DNA of 61,178 nt from Chitinivorax sp. B (GCF_005503445.1 NZ_SCOH01000033.1:1-61178); one strand, 5' to 3'. Numbered from the stretch's first letter, positions 48,945 through 59,005 are shown. Numbers and translations: made by a program. Notes: a model not told the origin generated them from the sequence alone.

Positions 48945-51759
48945 GCCGACGTGCCTCGCCTTCACCATGCAGGTTGCTGACGCAACGGCTGCACAAATTG
49001 CTGTGGGCGGCATTGCTACCCACATCGGCACGATAGTGCCAGCAACGTTCGCACTTCACATACTGGCTCGGTGCCACGGTGACTTCGTTTGCTTCGGCCT
49101 TGACCAGCTTGGATTGCGAGGTGATCAACACAAAGCGCAGGTCATCGCCGAGTGATGCCAACAGGTCATGCAGATCGCCCGAAGCGGTGATGGTCACTTC
49201 CGCTTGCAGCGATGAACCAACGCCGCCAGCGACACGGACTTCTTCGATCTGTTTCTGTACTTGCGAACGGAACTCGCGCAACTGTGACCAACGGGTGACC
49301 AAGCGCTCTCCGTGTGTGACATCGACCACTGGGAAGTCATACCACATATGGAAGAAGATGGAATCTTCCTGGTTGCCAGTCAGCCAGCCCCAGGCTTCTT
49401 CAGCGGTAAAGCTGAGGATTGGCGCCAGTAGGCGAACCAGACTGTGGGTAATGTGATGCAAGGTGGTTTGTGCGGCACGGCGTGGCAAGGAGTCGGCGCC
49501 TGTGGTGTACAAACGGTCTTTCAGGATATCCAGATAGAACGCCCCGAGGTCTTCCGAACAATAGGTGGTCAGTTCCTGCACTGCATGGTGGAAGGTGTAG
49601 CGCTGGAAGTGGCTGCCTGTTTCGCGGCCGGCGAATTCGGCGATACGATCTTGCAATGCCTTGGCTTGGACGATGGCGTATTGGTCGATTTCCAACAGCT
49701 GATCAAATGGTACCAGTTGGGTCTTGGCATCGAAATCAGCCAGATTGGCCAGCAAGAAGCGCAGTGTGTTACGGATACGGCGATAGCTTTCGGTCACGCG
49801 CTTCAGGATTTCTTCGGACAGTGACAAATCGCCGGAGTAATCGCTGGAGGCAATCCATAGGCGCAGGATGTCCGCACCCAATTTGTTGCAGATTTCCTGT
49901 GGTTCGATGCCGTTCTTCAATGACTTCGACATCTTACGGCCCTGTGCATCCACGGTAAAGCCATGGGTCAGCAATTGCTTGTAAGGGGCGTGGCCAAAGG
50001 TTGCGCAACCGGTCAGCAGGGAGGACTGGAACCAACCGCGGTGCTGGTCGGAACCTTCCAGATACAGATCGGCCGGGAAGTCATCGCTGGCATCGTGGCG
50101 CACCATGTCGGCATGTTGCTTAACCACCGCATAGTGTGTAGAGCCAGAGTCGAACCACACGTCCATGGTATCGGTCAGTTTGTGGTATTGCGTGGCTTCG
50201 TCGCCCAGCAGCTCCTTGGCATCCAGTGCAAACCAAGCCTCGATGCCACCTTGTTCGATGCGTTGTGCCACGGCCTCCAGTATTTCACTGGTACGGGGAT
50301 GCAGTTCACCGGTTTCTTTATGTTCAAACAAGGTCATCGGCACGCCCCAATAACGCTGGCGGGAAACACACCAATCAGGGCGGTTGTTGATCATGGCCTC
50401 TAGGCGCGCACGACCCCAGGATGGGAAGAATTGGGTATCTTCAACGGCCTTCTGCGCACGACGGCGCAGGGTTTCTCCCTCGTTGCCGGCTTTTTCCATA
50501 CCGATGAACCATTGGCTGGTGGCACGGAAGATGACTGGCGTCTTGTGGCGCCAGCAATGCGGGTAACTGTGCTGTAGTTTTTTGTGTACCAGCAGTGCTC
50601 CGTTGGCTTCCAGGGTTTCCAGGATCTTGGGGTTGGCATCCCAAATATTCATACCGCCAAACAGTGGCAGGCTGCTGATGTACTTGCCATCTGGCCCAAC
50701 CGGATTGTTGACTGGCAGACCATAATGATTGCCGACCAGATAATCTTCCAGGCCATGCGCAGGGGCGGTGTGGACCAAACCGGTACCTGCATCGACGGTG
50801 ACGTGCATGCCGCAGATGATCGACACCTCCTTGTCGATGAATGGGTGCTTGAGCTTGAGGTGCTCCAATTGTGCGCCAGTACATTGGCCGACTACTTCAA
50901 CGGACTCCAGACCATAACGTTGCAGCGCAAACTCAGCCAGATCGCGGGCGAGAATCAGCAAACCTTTTTCGGTTTCGATCAGGTCGTATACCACTTCAGG
51001 ATGAACGCTGACCGCTTCGTTGGCTGGCAGGGTCCATGGTGTGGTGGTCCAGATTACGGCATAGGCTGCTTCACCGTTGACGTGCGTGCCAAAAGCCTTT
51101 GCCAAAGCGTTGTTATCGACGACGCGGAAAGCCACATCGATGGCGGGCGAATTCTTGTCCTGATACTCCACTTCGGCTTCAGCCAGCGAGCTACCGCAGT
51201 CCAGACACCAGTAAACTGGTTTGGCGCCTTTATACAGGAAGCCGTTCTGATGGATATGACCTAGCGTACGGACAATATTGGCTTCGGTCTTGAACTCCAT
51301 CGTCTTGTAAGGTTTATCCCAGTCACCCAAGATGCCCAGGCGGATAAAGTCGACCTTTTGGCGTTCGATCTGGCTTTCAGCAAATTCACGGCACAGCTTG
51401 CGGAAGGCATTTGGCTCCAGATGCTTGCCATGCAGTTTTTCGATCTGGTGCTCGATCGGCAGGCCGTGGCAATCCCAGCCCGGCACATAAGGTGCGTCAA
51501 AACCGGCCATGGTCTTGGACTTGACGATGATGTCCTTGAGAATCTTGTTGACCGCATGGCCTAAATGGATATCGCCGTTGGCATAGGGGGGGCCGTCATG
51601 CAGGATGAACTTCGGGCGGCCTTTGGCAACATCGCGGATTTTTTTGTACAGTTGACGTTGCTGCCATTGGGCCACCATGCCCGGTTCGCGTTTGGCCAAG
51701 TCACCACGCATTGGGAAGCCGGTATCGGGAAGATTCAAAGTATTCTTGTGATCAGACAT
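48937..51759 (-). CDS. ileS: Isoleucyl-tRNA synthetase IleS
   Basis: 940 residues, normal for the bacterial type. Class I synthetase motifs: HLGH within [20 protein letters not shown] within [11 protein letters not shown], editing domain [16 protein letters not shown], anticodon-binding helices, and a C-terminal zinc site with CERCWHYR and CSRC. It charges tRNA-Ile and edits valine. It lies 67 bases behind ribF and overlaps lspA, the classical ribF-ileS-lspA order. Confidence 0.97.
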   Translation of the reverse strand: MSDHKNTLNLPDTGFPMRGDLAKREPGMVAQWQQRQLYKKIRDVAKGRPKFILHDGPPYANGDIHLGHAVNKILKDIIVKSKTMAGFDAPYVPGWDCHGLPIEHQIEKLHGKHLEPNAFRKLCREFAESQIERQKVDFIRLGILGDWDKPYKTMEFKTEANIVRTLGHIHQNGFLYKGAKPVYWCLDCGSSLAEAEVEYQDKNSPAIDVAFRVVDNNALAKAFGTHVNGEAAYAVIWTTTPWTLPANEAVSVHPEVVYDLIETEKGLLILARDLAEFALQRYGLESVEVVGQCTGAQLEHLKLKHPFIDKEVSIICGMHVTVDAGTGLVHTAPAHGLEDYLVGNHYGLPVNNPVGPDGKYISSLPLFGGMNIWDANPKILETLEANGALLVHKKLQHSYPHCWRHKTPVIFRATSQWFIGMEKAGNEGETLRRRAQKAVEDTQFFPSWGRARLEAMINNRPDWCVSRQRYWGVPMTLFEHKETGELHPRTSEILEAVAQRIEQGGIEAWFALDAKELLGDEATQYHKLTDTMDVWFDSGSTHYAVVKQHADMVRHDASDDFPADLYLEGSDQHRGWFQSSLLTGCATFGHAPYKQLLTHGFTVDAQGRKMSKSLKNGIEPQEICNKLGADILRLWIASSDYSGDLSLSEEILKRVTESYRRIRNTLRFLLANLADFDAKTQLVPFDQLLEIDQYAIVQAKALQDRIAEFAGRETGSHFQRYTFHHAVQELTTYCSEDLGAFYLDILKDRLYTTGADSLPRRAAQTTLHHITHSLVRLLAPILSFTAEEAWGWLTGNQEDSIFFHMWYDFPVVDVTHGERLVTRWSQLREFRSQVQKQIEEVRVAGGVGSSLQAEVTITASGDLHDLLASLGDDLRFVLITSQSKLVKAEANEVTVAPSQYVKCERCWHYRADVGSNAAHSNLCSRCVSNLHGEGEARRHA

Positions 51760-51826
51760 GTCGTTGTGGTCTCAAGCAAATATTGGGTATGTCCCCATTC
51801 TAATCGCAAAAGCGGCAGGGTTCAGT

Positions 51827-52789
51827 TCAACCTGCGTGGCTGATGGATGGGGATGAAATTGAGTCTCGCGCTGCAAAAAAGCGGCGACAGTTGTCAACGT
51901 CGCGGGCAATGGCCTGAGTCAACTCGTCGAGGCTGGCATATTTCTCCTCGTCACGCAGCTTGGCCAGAAAATCCACCCGCAGATGTTCGCCATAAATACT
52001 GCGCCCGAAGTCAAACAAATTGACTTCGAGCGTGGCTCTCCCATTGGCAGTGATGGTCGGGCGCAAGCCAAGGCTGGCTGCTCCTTGATAGATACGTTGA
52101 TCGAGGCCGTGCACCTCGACGACAAAAATGCCTTTCAGCGGCGGCTTGTTGTGCTTCACCTGGATGTTGGCCGTCGGGAAGCCCAAGGTCCGGCCGATTT
52201 TGTCGCCATGCACGACCCGTCCGCTGATGGAATAAGGGCGGCCCAGAAGGCGGGTCGCCAACGAACAGTTACCAGTGGCCAATGCATCACGCACTGCTGT
52301 ACTGGATACACGTAGTTGGTCAGCCATGATACTGTGCATTGCCTCGGCTTCGACCCCCAAGGTCCGACCTGATTCAACCAGCAGTGGATAGTTACCTGCT
52401 CGCTTGGCACCAAAACAGAAATCATCACCAACCAGCACATAATGCGCTTGTAAGCGTCGAACTAGCATATCCTCGATGAAGGCCTGGGCGCTCAATCCGG
52501 CAAAAGCAGGAGTGAAGCGCACTACATAGACGCGATCGATACCGTGATAGGCCAATAATTCCAACTTTTCGCGCAGGCTGGTGAGGCGTGCAGGTGCTGC
52601 ATCAGGACTAAACAGCTCGCGTGGATGCGGTTCGAAGGTCATGACGGCTGCAGGTAGACCACGGCTGCGCGCCACGTTGACCAGTTTTCGCAACATGGCT
52701 TGATGTCCAAGATGGACACCGTCGAAATTGCCGATGGTCAACGCACAGGGCGTGTTATCAGACGAAAAGGGGGATCGGAAAACCTGCAT
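51827..52789 (-). CDS. ribF: Bifunctional riboflavin kinase/FMN adenylyltransferase RibF
   Basis: 320 residues. The N-terminal adenylyltransferase half starts ALTIGNFDGVHLGHQAML, the nucleotide-binding loop with its HxGH, and continues VLVGDDFCFGAKRAG. The C-terminal kinase half has GRPYSISGRVVHGDKIGRTL, GFPTANI and the metal-binding GVFVVEV-like GIFVVEVHG. It makes FMN and FAD from riboflavin. It begins the ribF-ileS-lspA run, 120 bases downstream of the dctD gene, in which gap no clear terminator is seen. Confidence 0.95.
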   Translation of the reverse strand: MQVFRSPFSSDNTPCALTIGNFDGVHLGHQAMLRKLVNVARSRGLPAAVMTFEPHPRELFSPDAAPARLTSLREKLELLAYHGIDRVYVVRFTPAFAGLSAQAFIEDMLVRRLQAHYVLVGDDFCFGAKRAGNYPLLVESGRTLGVEAEAMHSIMADQLRVSSTAVRDALATGNCSLATRLLGRPYSISGRVVHGDKIGRTLGFPTANIQVKHNKPPLKGIFVVEVHGLDQRIYQGAASLGLRPTITANGRATLEVNLFDFGRSIYGEHLRVDFLAKLRDEEKYASLDELTQAIARDVDNCRRFFAARDSISSPSISHAG

Positions 52790-52909
52790 GCCGGGTGACT
52801 GTGAAAAAGGGCGCGAACAACGTATGGCCGAAAAGGATTGAATTGTAACGGCTTGAGGGGAGCCGGGTCTAGGCTCTGCTGATATTTAGTTTGCAGTATG
52901 TAATCACCA

Positions 52910-54262
52910 CTATTTGCCTTGATCTGCCTGAGGCAGGGCTGGGGTGTCGCCGTGCAGACCGTGGCGCTTCAATTTGTCGTATAAGGTTTTGCGTGGAATG
53001 CCTAACTGTTCTGCGGCTTGTGTCACTTGCTGTGCGCTTTGCTTCATGGCTTCCATGATCAAGGTTTTTTCATAATCCTCGATCAGTTCTGGCAGATTGC
53101 GTGGCGTGACCGTGTTGCTGGCATACAACGGGATGCCAAGTACGTGGCGATCGGCAGCATTTTTTAGTTCGCGTACGTTGCCTGGCCAATGATGGGCTTG
53201 CAAGCGAGCACGGGTGGTTGCATCAACTGGTCTGGCTTCTCGACGATAACGCATTTCCGCTTGCCTGGTGAAATGTTCGAACAATAGCGGGATGTCTTCC
53301 CGGCGCTCGCGTAATGGGGGCAAGGTCAAGGTGATCACATTCAGCCGATAGTAGAGGTCGGCACGGAACTGGCCAAGGTCGGCAAGGTGTTGCAGATCCG
53401 ATTTGGTAGCCGCAACAACGCGGCAATCCACAGGAACAACGTCATTACTGCCCAAGCGTTCCAATGTGCGTTCCTGCAAGACACGTAACAGCTTGATCTG
53501 TAATTGTAATGGCATGGTTTCCAGTTCATCCAGAAACAGTGTACCGCCACTGGCATGCTCAATCTTACCGATTCGGCGTTTTTGAGCACCAGTGTAAGCG
53601 CCGGGTTCATGGCCGAATATTTCACTTTCGAAGACGCTTTCAGGCAGTGCGCCACAATTCAGGGCGACAAAAGGTTTACCAGTGCGCGAGGAAAACTGAT
53701 GCAGACAACGGGCAACCACTTCTTTTCCGCAACCGGTTTCCCCAAAGATCAGCATGTCTGCGTCGGTATCGGCCAGGGCCGCAATCATGGCCCGCAATCG
53801 CACCATGGCTGGGGCATTGCCCAGCAACACGCTGTCCAGCCCTTGTTGCCGGCTGAGCGCTTGCCGTAGGCAACGGTTTTCCAGCACCAGTCGACGATGA
53901 TCAAGGGCGCGGCGGATACTGTCGAGCAGCGTATCGGCAGGATAAGGCTTGGCAATGAAGTCGTAAGCTCCGTCACGCATGGCACCCACGGCCATGCTGA
54001 TGTCGCCGTGGCCGGTAATCAGGATGACGGGCAGCTCCGGATCGATGGTGTGAATGCGTCGTAGCAATTGCAGGCCATCCATGCCGGGCAGGCGCACATC
54101 GCTGACGACAACCCCAGCAAAATCCGTGTTCAGGGTGGCCAGTGCAGATTCTGCGGTTTCGTGCACCGTCGCGGGGATGTCGGCTAGATCAAGTGTTTGC
54201 TGGGTTGCGTGGCGAATTAGCACTTCGTCGTCGATGAAACAGACTTGCAGAGCGTCAGGCAT
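52910..54262 (-). CDS. Sigma-54-dependent response regulator, DctD-like
   Basis: 450 residues in NtrC layout. Receiver (~1-120) with DDEVLIR acidic pocket and phosphoacceptor Asp55 in VVVSDVRLPGMDG, plus the conserved Lys in FIAKPYP. AAA+ centre with Walker A FGETGCGKEVVAR, GAYTGAQ (the GAFTGA loop that touches sigma-54, Phe to Tyr, which is tolerated), Walker B GGTLFLDELE. C-terminal Fis-type helix-turn-helix QAAEQLGIPRKTLYDKLKRH. Its start overlaps the sensor kinase by 8 bases. A sigma-54 promoter upstream of the same gene run suggests autoregulation. dctA or dctPQM are not present here, so the true inducer may not be a C4-dicarboxylate. Confidence 0.88.
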   Translation of the reverse strand: MPDALQVCFIDDEVLIRHATQQTLDLADIPATVHETAESALATLNTDFAGVVVSDVRLPGMDGLQLLRRIHTIDPELPVILITGHGDISMAVGAMRDGAYDFIAKPYPADTLLDSIRRALDHRRLVLENRCLRQALSRQQGLDSVLLGNAPAMVRLRAMIAALADTDADMLIFGETGCGKEVVARCLHQFSSRTGKPFVALNCGALPESVFESEIFGHEPGAYTGAQKRRIGKIEHASGGTLFLDELETMPLQLQIKLLRVLQERTLERLGSNDVVPVDCRVVAATKSDLQHLADLGQFRADLYYRLNVITLTLPPLRERREDIPLLFEHFTRQAEMRYRREARPVDATTRARLQAHHWPGNVRELKNAADRHVLGIPLYASNTVTPRNLPELIEDYEKTLIMEAMKQSAQQVTQAAEQLGIPRKTLYDKLKRHGLHGDTPALPQADQGK

Positions 54263-56111
54263 GGGTGGCTTCTTTCTGGGGTGAGGCTTGCAGAATCAAG
54301 CTGAAACAGGCACCGCCTTCCGGTAGATTGCCAGCGGTCAGCTCTGCCCCAAATTCGTGGGCGATGGCTAGCGAAATCGATAACCCGAGGCCCATGCTGT
54401 CGTGATCCCGTTTGGTGCTGAAAAAAGGGTCAAACAGTCGTGGCAGATGGTTTGACTCGATGCCCGGCCCATTGTCCTGAAGCATCAAGGTGATCTGTGT
54501 TTCATGGACTTGGGTCCGGATGACAATACGTGGGTCGGCGCGCCCCTGCAATGCATCCAGTGCGTTGCGCAGCAGATTGATCAAGACCTGTTCCAGCTTG
54601 ATCGGCTCAAACACGACCCAGTAATCATCGCGTGGCAAGATCATGTCAATGTCCACCTGCTGTTGGCGAATGCGCTGGTCCAGCAACATCAGCGCGGCGG
54701 ACAACGATGCTTGCAGGGAGACCGGACGGGCATCGTCTCCACCACGGCGGGCAAACGAGCGCAGTTGACTGGTAATACGTCCCATGCGGTCGGTCAGGTT
54801 GGCGATCAAATTCAGATTGCTTTGTACGGCCGCTGATTGCTGGCGGGCCAGCAGGGTTTGGGCATTGTCGGTCAAGGTGCGCATGGCCGCCAGTGGTTGA
54901 TTCAATTCATGAGTAATGCCGGCAGCCATCTGGCCCAATACGGCCAGCTTGGCAGCCTGGATCAGTTCGTTCTGTGTGGCATGCAGTTCTGCCTCGGCGT
55001 GCTGGCGCACACGGATCTCGTCAGATAACGCCTGATTGATCTGCTGCAGATCTTGCGTGCGATCCGCAACTTTCTGTTCCAGCACATTATTGGCTTGTTC
55101 CAACAATGCCTTGGCTGCCAGGTTGTCGCGAATACGTCGACGCCGTTGCAGGTAGGCGAATAGACCGAAATAGATGGCAGCCAAGGTCGGCACACCAGCA
55201 TATAGTGCGGCATGGCTGGCACGGCGGGCCGAGGCTGCATCGGTCAGCAACAACATTTGCCAGTCGAATTCAGGTAGGGGCAGGCGTTGGGTCAGAAATT
55301 GCTGAGTTTGGCCGTTGGCATCTGACAACTGCCAGACAGCAGTGTTGACATCGACGGGTCGATCAATATGCACCGGCAAGGCTGGGAAGTGAGTAGCCGT
55401 ATATTGTCGTGAGTCGCGAATAACAGACTGAACTGCGGGTGGCACGGGTTGCAGAGCCCGCATTTTCAAGCGGGTATCCGTTGCCAGAAACACGATATGC
55501 TGGTGATCGGCCACCAGGACTTGTTCAGCACCGGCTTTCCAGCTGGCTTCCAGGGCATCCAGGCTGACCTTGACCACGGCAATGCCGATCAGGGCACGCT
55601 GCTGGTAGATCGGTAGACTGAGAAAATAGCCCGCCTGGCCGGTGGTCGTGCCGATGCCATAGAAGCGGCCAGGCCGACCCACACGGGCCTGTTGGTAGTA
55701 GGGCCGGAAGGTGTAGTGGTTGCCGATATAGGAACCCGCCTCGCGCCAATTGCTGGAGGCAATCGCTGTGCCGTCGATATCCAGCACGAACAGGCTGGCT
55801 GAGCCGGCTTCCTGATTGATCGTTTCCAGATAGCGATTTGCCCGGGCTTGTAAGGTGGGGTCTTGTGGATGAGCAAGCAGGTCGCGTACTTCCTGATTTA
55901 ATGCCAATACGCGTGGCAGATAACTGTAGCGTGAAACGGTGTTGCGCAGGCTACCTGCGTAGATTTCCAGTCGATGGCTACCGGCCGCCTGCAACCTCGC
56001 CAATTCGGTGCGTTCAGCCCAATTCATGATCAGCCACAGCATGGCAGACGAGAGTAACAACAGGAGGCCAGTCAGGGGCAGGCGTCGGCGAGGAATCAAC
56101 AGTCGTGACAT
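54255..56111 (-). CDS. DctB-like sensor histidine kinase
   Basis: 618 residues. Two membrane helices (~13-30 and ~305-325) enclose a double Cache sensor with FVLDIDGTAIASSNW, YTFRPYYQQARVGRPGRFYG and GTTTGQAGYFLSLPIY, as in DctB. After a coiled coil come the phospho-His motif GITHELNQPLAAMRTL, N-box EQVLINLLRNALDAL, and ATP-binding DNGPGI and GLGLSIS. DctB senses succinate-type acids in the periplasm. It lies 54 bases behind the ABC ATPase gene and overlaps the regulator gene. Partner and operon suggest that it senses the ligand moved by this ABC transporter. Ligand inferred. Confidence 0.88.
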   Translation of the reverse strand: MSRLLIPRRRLPLTGLLLLLSSAMLWLIMNWAERTELARLQAAGSHRLEIYAGSLRNTVSRYSYLPRVLALNQEVRDLLAHPQDPTLQARANRYLETINQEAGSASLFVLDIDGTAIASSNWREAGSYIGNHYTFRPYYQQARVGRPGRFYGIGTTTGQAGYFLSLPIYQQRALIGIAVVKVSLDALEASWKAGAEQVLVADHQHIVFLATDTRLKMRALQPVPPAVQSVIRDSRQYTATHFPALPVHIDRPVDVNTAVWQLSDANGQTQQFLTQRLPLPEFDWQMLLLTDAASARRASHAALYAGVPTLAAIYFGLFAYLQRRRRIRDNLAAKALLEQANNVLEQKVADRTQDLQQINQALSDEIRVRQHAEAELHATQNELIQAAKLAVLGQMAAGITHELNQPLAAMRTLTDNAQTLLARQQSAAVQSNLNLIANLTDRMGRITSQLRSFARRGGDDARPVSLQASLSAALMLLDQRIRQQQVDIDMILPRDDYWVVFEPIKLEQVLINLLRNALDALQGRADPRIVIRTQVHETQITLMLQDNGPGIESNHLPRLFDPFFSTKRDHDSMGLGLSISLAIAHEFGAELTAGNLPEGGACFSLILQASPQKEATHA

Positions 56112-56165
56112 GGTGAGCAGTCTACTGTAGCAGCGCCTGACATGTAATTGCCGGGCGCTGCAGGG

Positions 56166-56960
56166 TCAGTCAGTGGTCAGGGCCTTCATTTCGTCGGCCT
56201 GATGGCGCTGTTGCTCTTCCATGACCAGCCAGGCTAGTTCCTTCTTCAGGTCGTTGAAGGCTGCGCTGCTGGGGTCACGTGGGCGTGGCAGGTCGACCAG
56301 TACATCGCGCTTGATGGTACCAGGACGATAGGTCATCACCACGATCCGGTCGGCCAGATAGATGGATTCCTCAATCGAATGGGTCACGAACAAAATGGTT
56401 TTGCCAAACTCAGCCCAGATCTTCAGCAATTCATCTTGCAAGGTACGGCGGGTCAGGGCATCCAGCGCCCCAAAGGGTTCGTCCATCAGCATGATGGGCG
56501 AATCCAGTGCCAGCACACGCGCAATGGCAACACGTTGACGCATGCCGCCAGACAGGTCTTTCGGGTACCGGTCACGGAAGTCGCTCAGGTGCAGCTTGGC
56601 CAGCAACGATTCGACTCGCTCCTTGATATCAGCCTTGCTGCGGCCCTTGATCTCCAGCCCGAACCCGATGTTTTGCGAAACTGTCATCCAAGGGAAAAGC
56701 GCATATTCCTGAAAAACCATGCCTCGATCGGGTCCCGGCTCACGAACAGTCTTGCCATCCACGATAATCTGCCCATTGCTGGGCAGGCTGAAGCCGGCAA
56801 CTGCATTCAGCAGGGTGGATTTGCCGCAACCAGATGGGCCGAGCAGGCAAACGAACTGGCCGTGTGGAATAGTCAGATTGATATCTTTCAGTGCCACCAC
56901 AGGTTTGTCGGCGGTCTGAAAAACCTTCTGGACGTTGTCGATATGAATTTGGGTTGTCAT
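56166..56960 (-). CDS. NitT/TauT-family ABC transporter ATPase
   Basis: Start chosen at the ATG at 56960 (AAGGA upstream); 264 residues. Walker A LLGPSGCGKSTLLNAV, Q-loop MVFQEYALFPWMTV, signature DLSGGMRQRVAIARVLAL, Walker B IMLMDEPFGALDALTR and H-loop LFVTHSIEESIYLAD. The sequence type (VRGPGPDRGMVFQEYALFPW-like) is that of sulfonate, taurine and nitrate importers such as SsuB and TauB. Partner of the permease 10 bases ahead and the binding protein. Substrate unknown. Confidence 0.9.
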   Translation of the reverse strand: MTTQIHIDNVQKVFQTADKPVVALKDINLTIPHGQFVCLLGPSGCGKSTLLNAVAGFSLPSNGQIIVDGKTVREPGPDRGMVFQEYALFPWMTVSQNIGFGLEIKGRSKADIKERVESLLAKLHLSDFRDRYPKDLSGGMRQRVAIARVLALDSPIMLMDEPFGALDALTRRTLQDELLKIWAEFGKTILFVTHSIEESIYLADRIVVMTYRPGTIKRDVLVDLPRPRDPSSAAFNDLKKELAWLVMEEQQRHQADEMKALTTD

Positions 56961-56970
56961 GTGGGATTCC

Positions 56971-57792
56971 TTAGTTTTCCAGCCCACGATGCCAGCGAAG
57001 CAGGTGGTTGTTCAGCTTGTTCATGGCAGTGTCGATCAACAGGCCCAGCAGGCCGATAGTCAGCATGCCGGCGATGATTTTGTCGGACCAGAAATATTCA
57101 CGTGCTTCCAGAATACGAAAACCCAGGCCATTGTTGACAGCGATCATTTCCGACACGATGACCACAATGAAAGCGGTTCCCATGCCAATGCGGGCGCCTG
57201 ACAAGATGTACGGTGTCGCTGCAGGCAACATCACCCGGACAAACATATCGCGATTGCCTACCCCCAGATTCTTGGCAGCACGGATGTAAATGGAGTCCAC
57301 ATGGCGAACCCCGGCAATGGTGTTCATCAACACAGGGAAGAAGGCGCCGATGGCAATCAGGAATACCGCTGGGGGGTTGCCCAGGCCAAACCAGAGAATC
57401 GACAGCGGAATGTAAGCAATGGGAGGGATCGGCCGTAATACCTGGATCAACGGGTTCATCAACCCATATACCCGCTGACTGGCGCCCATCGACAGGCCCA
57501 ACGGTAAGGCCAGTCCACCTCCGATGGCAAAACCAAGCAAGACGCGGTACAGGCTGCCGATGGCGTCGTGGATCAATTCGCCGGAAAACAACCATTTGGC
57601 GTAACTGCCTGCCTCGGGGGTATAGGCCTCGGTTGGTAGCAGATAAGCCCACCACTTGATCAATACGGCGGTTGGTGAGGGTAGAATTTGCGGATTGACC
57701 CAGCCCAGACTGGCCGCAGATTGCCATAGAATCAATATGGCAGCTGGCACAATGGCGCCCGCAGCCCAGGTTCGGATGGAAGAGGATGGCAT
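56971..57792 (-). CDS. NitT/TauT-family ABC transporter permease
   Basis: Start chosen at the ATG at 57792 (AAGGAG 6 bases upstream), giving 273 residues; the frame's earlier Met is unlikely. Six membrane helices. The loop EAA motif that couples to the ATPase is IYIRAAKNLGVGNRDMFVRV, and the C-terminal DKIIAGMLTIGLLGLLIDTA is typical of SsuC/TauC. It lies 90 bases behind the binding protein gene and 10 before the ATPase. Works as a homodimer in the inner membrane. Confidence 0.88.
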   Translation of the reverse strand: MPSSSIRTWAAGAIVPAAILILWQSAASLGWVNPQILPSPTAVLIKWWAYLLPTEAYTPEAGSYAKWLFSGELIHDAIGSLYRVLLGFAIGGGLALPLGLSMGASQRVYGLMNPLIQVLRPIPPIAYIPLSILWFGLGNPPAVFLIAIGAFFPVLMNTIAGVRHVDSIYIRAAKNLGVGNRDMFVRVMLPAATPYILSGARIGMGTAFIVVIVSEMIAVNNGLGFRILEAREYFWSDKIIAGMLTIGLLGLLIDTAMNKLNNHLLRWHRGLEN

Positions 57793-57882
57793 AGCAACTC
57801 CTTGAGACAAACAGCGGATCACATTGGTGGCCATCCTGTCACCGGTATCTTATACAGGTATGGCTGCCAATGTGGGGACGAA

Positions 57883-58854
57883 TCACTTGATACCGTTGGC
57901 TTTCTTGGCCTGTTCCAGCAGGTCGAGTTTGACCCAGTCTTTGGCGACCGGTGGTTTGGCCATCTTGCCAACTTTGTACTGCACCATCATGTCGGTGGTA
58001 GTCTGAATGTGTTCGACACTCAAGTCGTAGCTGAACGGGGAGTTGCTGATGGCGTCGTCGAAGTCATCCTTGCTGATCTGGCTCTTGAACATGTTCTCGC
58101 GGACGTATTTCTCGGCAGCGGCTTGATTGTCGATGAACAGTTTGGTGGCCTGCACAAAGCAGTTCATGAATTTTTGCGCTTCTGCCTTGCGGGTGGTATA
58201 GAATTTCTCACTCACCACCAATGTGCGAATGGGTTCGCCCAATGGCGTGTCATACGGTTTCAGCAATTCTTTACCAAAGCCTTTGTTGATGGCTTGTGAC
58301 GATTGTGGCTCTGACTGCGCCATGGCGTCGATGTTTTTCGACATCAGCGCTTGATTCAGATCGGCGAAGGCCATATAGACGATCTGCACATCTTTGCCGG
58401 ATTGGTCCGACCAGCTCAGTCCGGCTTTGGCCAGCTCGGCTGCCAGCACCAGCTCCTGTGCGCCGCCCCGGGCCACGCCTACTTTCTTGCCCTTCAATTC
58501 GGCCATGGATTTGATCGGTAGATCCGGGCGAATCACGATACGCACGCCGCCTTTGGCGAAGCCGGCTACCGCATAGATGGGTGCGCCACCGGCCCGGCCG
58601 GCCACCGCGGCATCAGCTGCGCTGGCAGCCACATCGATCTCGCCTGCAATGATGGCTGGCATGATGTCCAATCCTTTCGCAAACATGCGTTCTTCCACCT
58701 TGATGCCACATTTCGGGGCGATTTCCTTGATGTAGGACACTGCGCCATAGTGGGCGAACTTCAGGTTGCCCAAGCGAATGGCTTCATCGGCAAATGAAGG
58801 TGCAGCAGCGGCAAAAGTAGCGGCAACGGCAAGGCTGGCAATACATGGTTTCAT
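57883..58854 (-). CDS. NitT/TauT-family periplasmic substrate-binding protein
   Basis: 323 residues. CAGGAGA lies before the ATG. Residues 1-22 are a signal peptide ending PSFA. The mature protein is a type II binding fold of the NMT1/SsuA kind: LGNLKFAHYGAVSYIKEIAP, GLDIMPAIIAGEIDVAASAA, SMAELKGKKVGVARGGAQEL and DAMAQSEPQSSQA. It collects an organic or inorganic anion such as a sulfonate, nitrate or aromatic carboxylate; the ligand cannot be told from sequence. First gene of the five-gene minus-strand run with permease, ATPase and the DctB/DctD pair, behind a sigma-54 promoter match. Confidence 0.87.
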   Translation of the reverse strand: MKPCIASLAVAATFAAAAPSFADEAIRLGNLKFAHYGAVSYIKEIAPKCGIKVEERMFAKGLDIMPAIIAGEIDVAASAADAAVAGRAGGAPIYAVAGFAKGGVRIVIRPDLPIKSMAELKGKKVGVARGGAQELVLAAELAKAGLSWSDQSGKDVQIVYMAFADLNQALMSKNIDAMAQSEPQSSQAINKGFGKELLKPYDTPLGEPIRTLVVSEKFYTTRKAEAQKFMNCFVQATKLFIDNQAAAEKYVRENMFKSQISKDDFDDAISNSPFSYDLSVEHIQTTTDMMVQYKVGKMAKPPVAKDWVKLDLLEQAKKANGIK

Positions 58855-58876
58855 TCGAATATCTCCTGTTATATGA

Positions 58877-58892
58877 ATGCGATCGATCGCAT
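58877..58892. promoter_or_regulatory. 16-bp perfect palindrome in the ABC operon leader
   Basis: ATGCGATCGATCGCAT, 23 bases before the start codon. Immediately beside it TTTGCTT-TTC-AAGCAAA (58895-58911) is a second inverted repeat near the predicted transcription start. Either could be a repressor site or an mRNA hairpin. Confidence 0.5.
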
Positions 58893-58919
58893 GTTTTGCT
58901 TTTCAAGCAAAGTGATCAT

Positions 58920-58935
58920 TGCAAATGCAATGCCA
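58920..58935 (-). promoter_or_regulatory. Sigma-54 promoter for the ABC-DctBD operon
   Basis: On the minus strand TGGCATTGCATTTGCA has the required GG and GC with exactly 10 bases between and matches TGGCAC-N5-TTGCA at all but one or two places. Transcription would begin near 58910, about 55 bases before the binding-protein start codon. Confidence 0.75.
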
Positions 58936-59005
58936 GCAAAGGTGAAGGCCTAACTGGCTGATAAAGCAAGGCATGGTTCTGGCAAGGTGGGTTGTATGTG
59001 GCGGA

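Noticed and set aside
50584-51264. 226-residue plus-strand frame opposite ileS.
   Set aside because: Antisense to the conserved synthetase core.
52790-52909. FMN riboswitch before ribF.
   Set aside because: The 120-base gap is too short for the full RFN fold and none of its conserved stems is visible.
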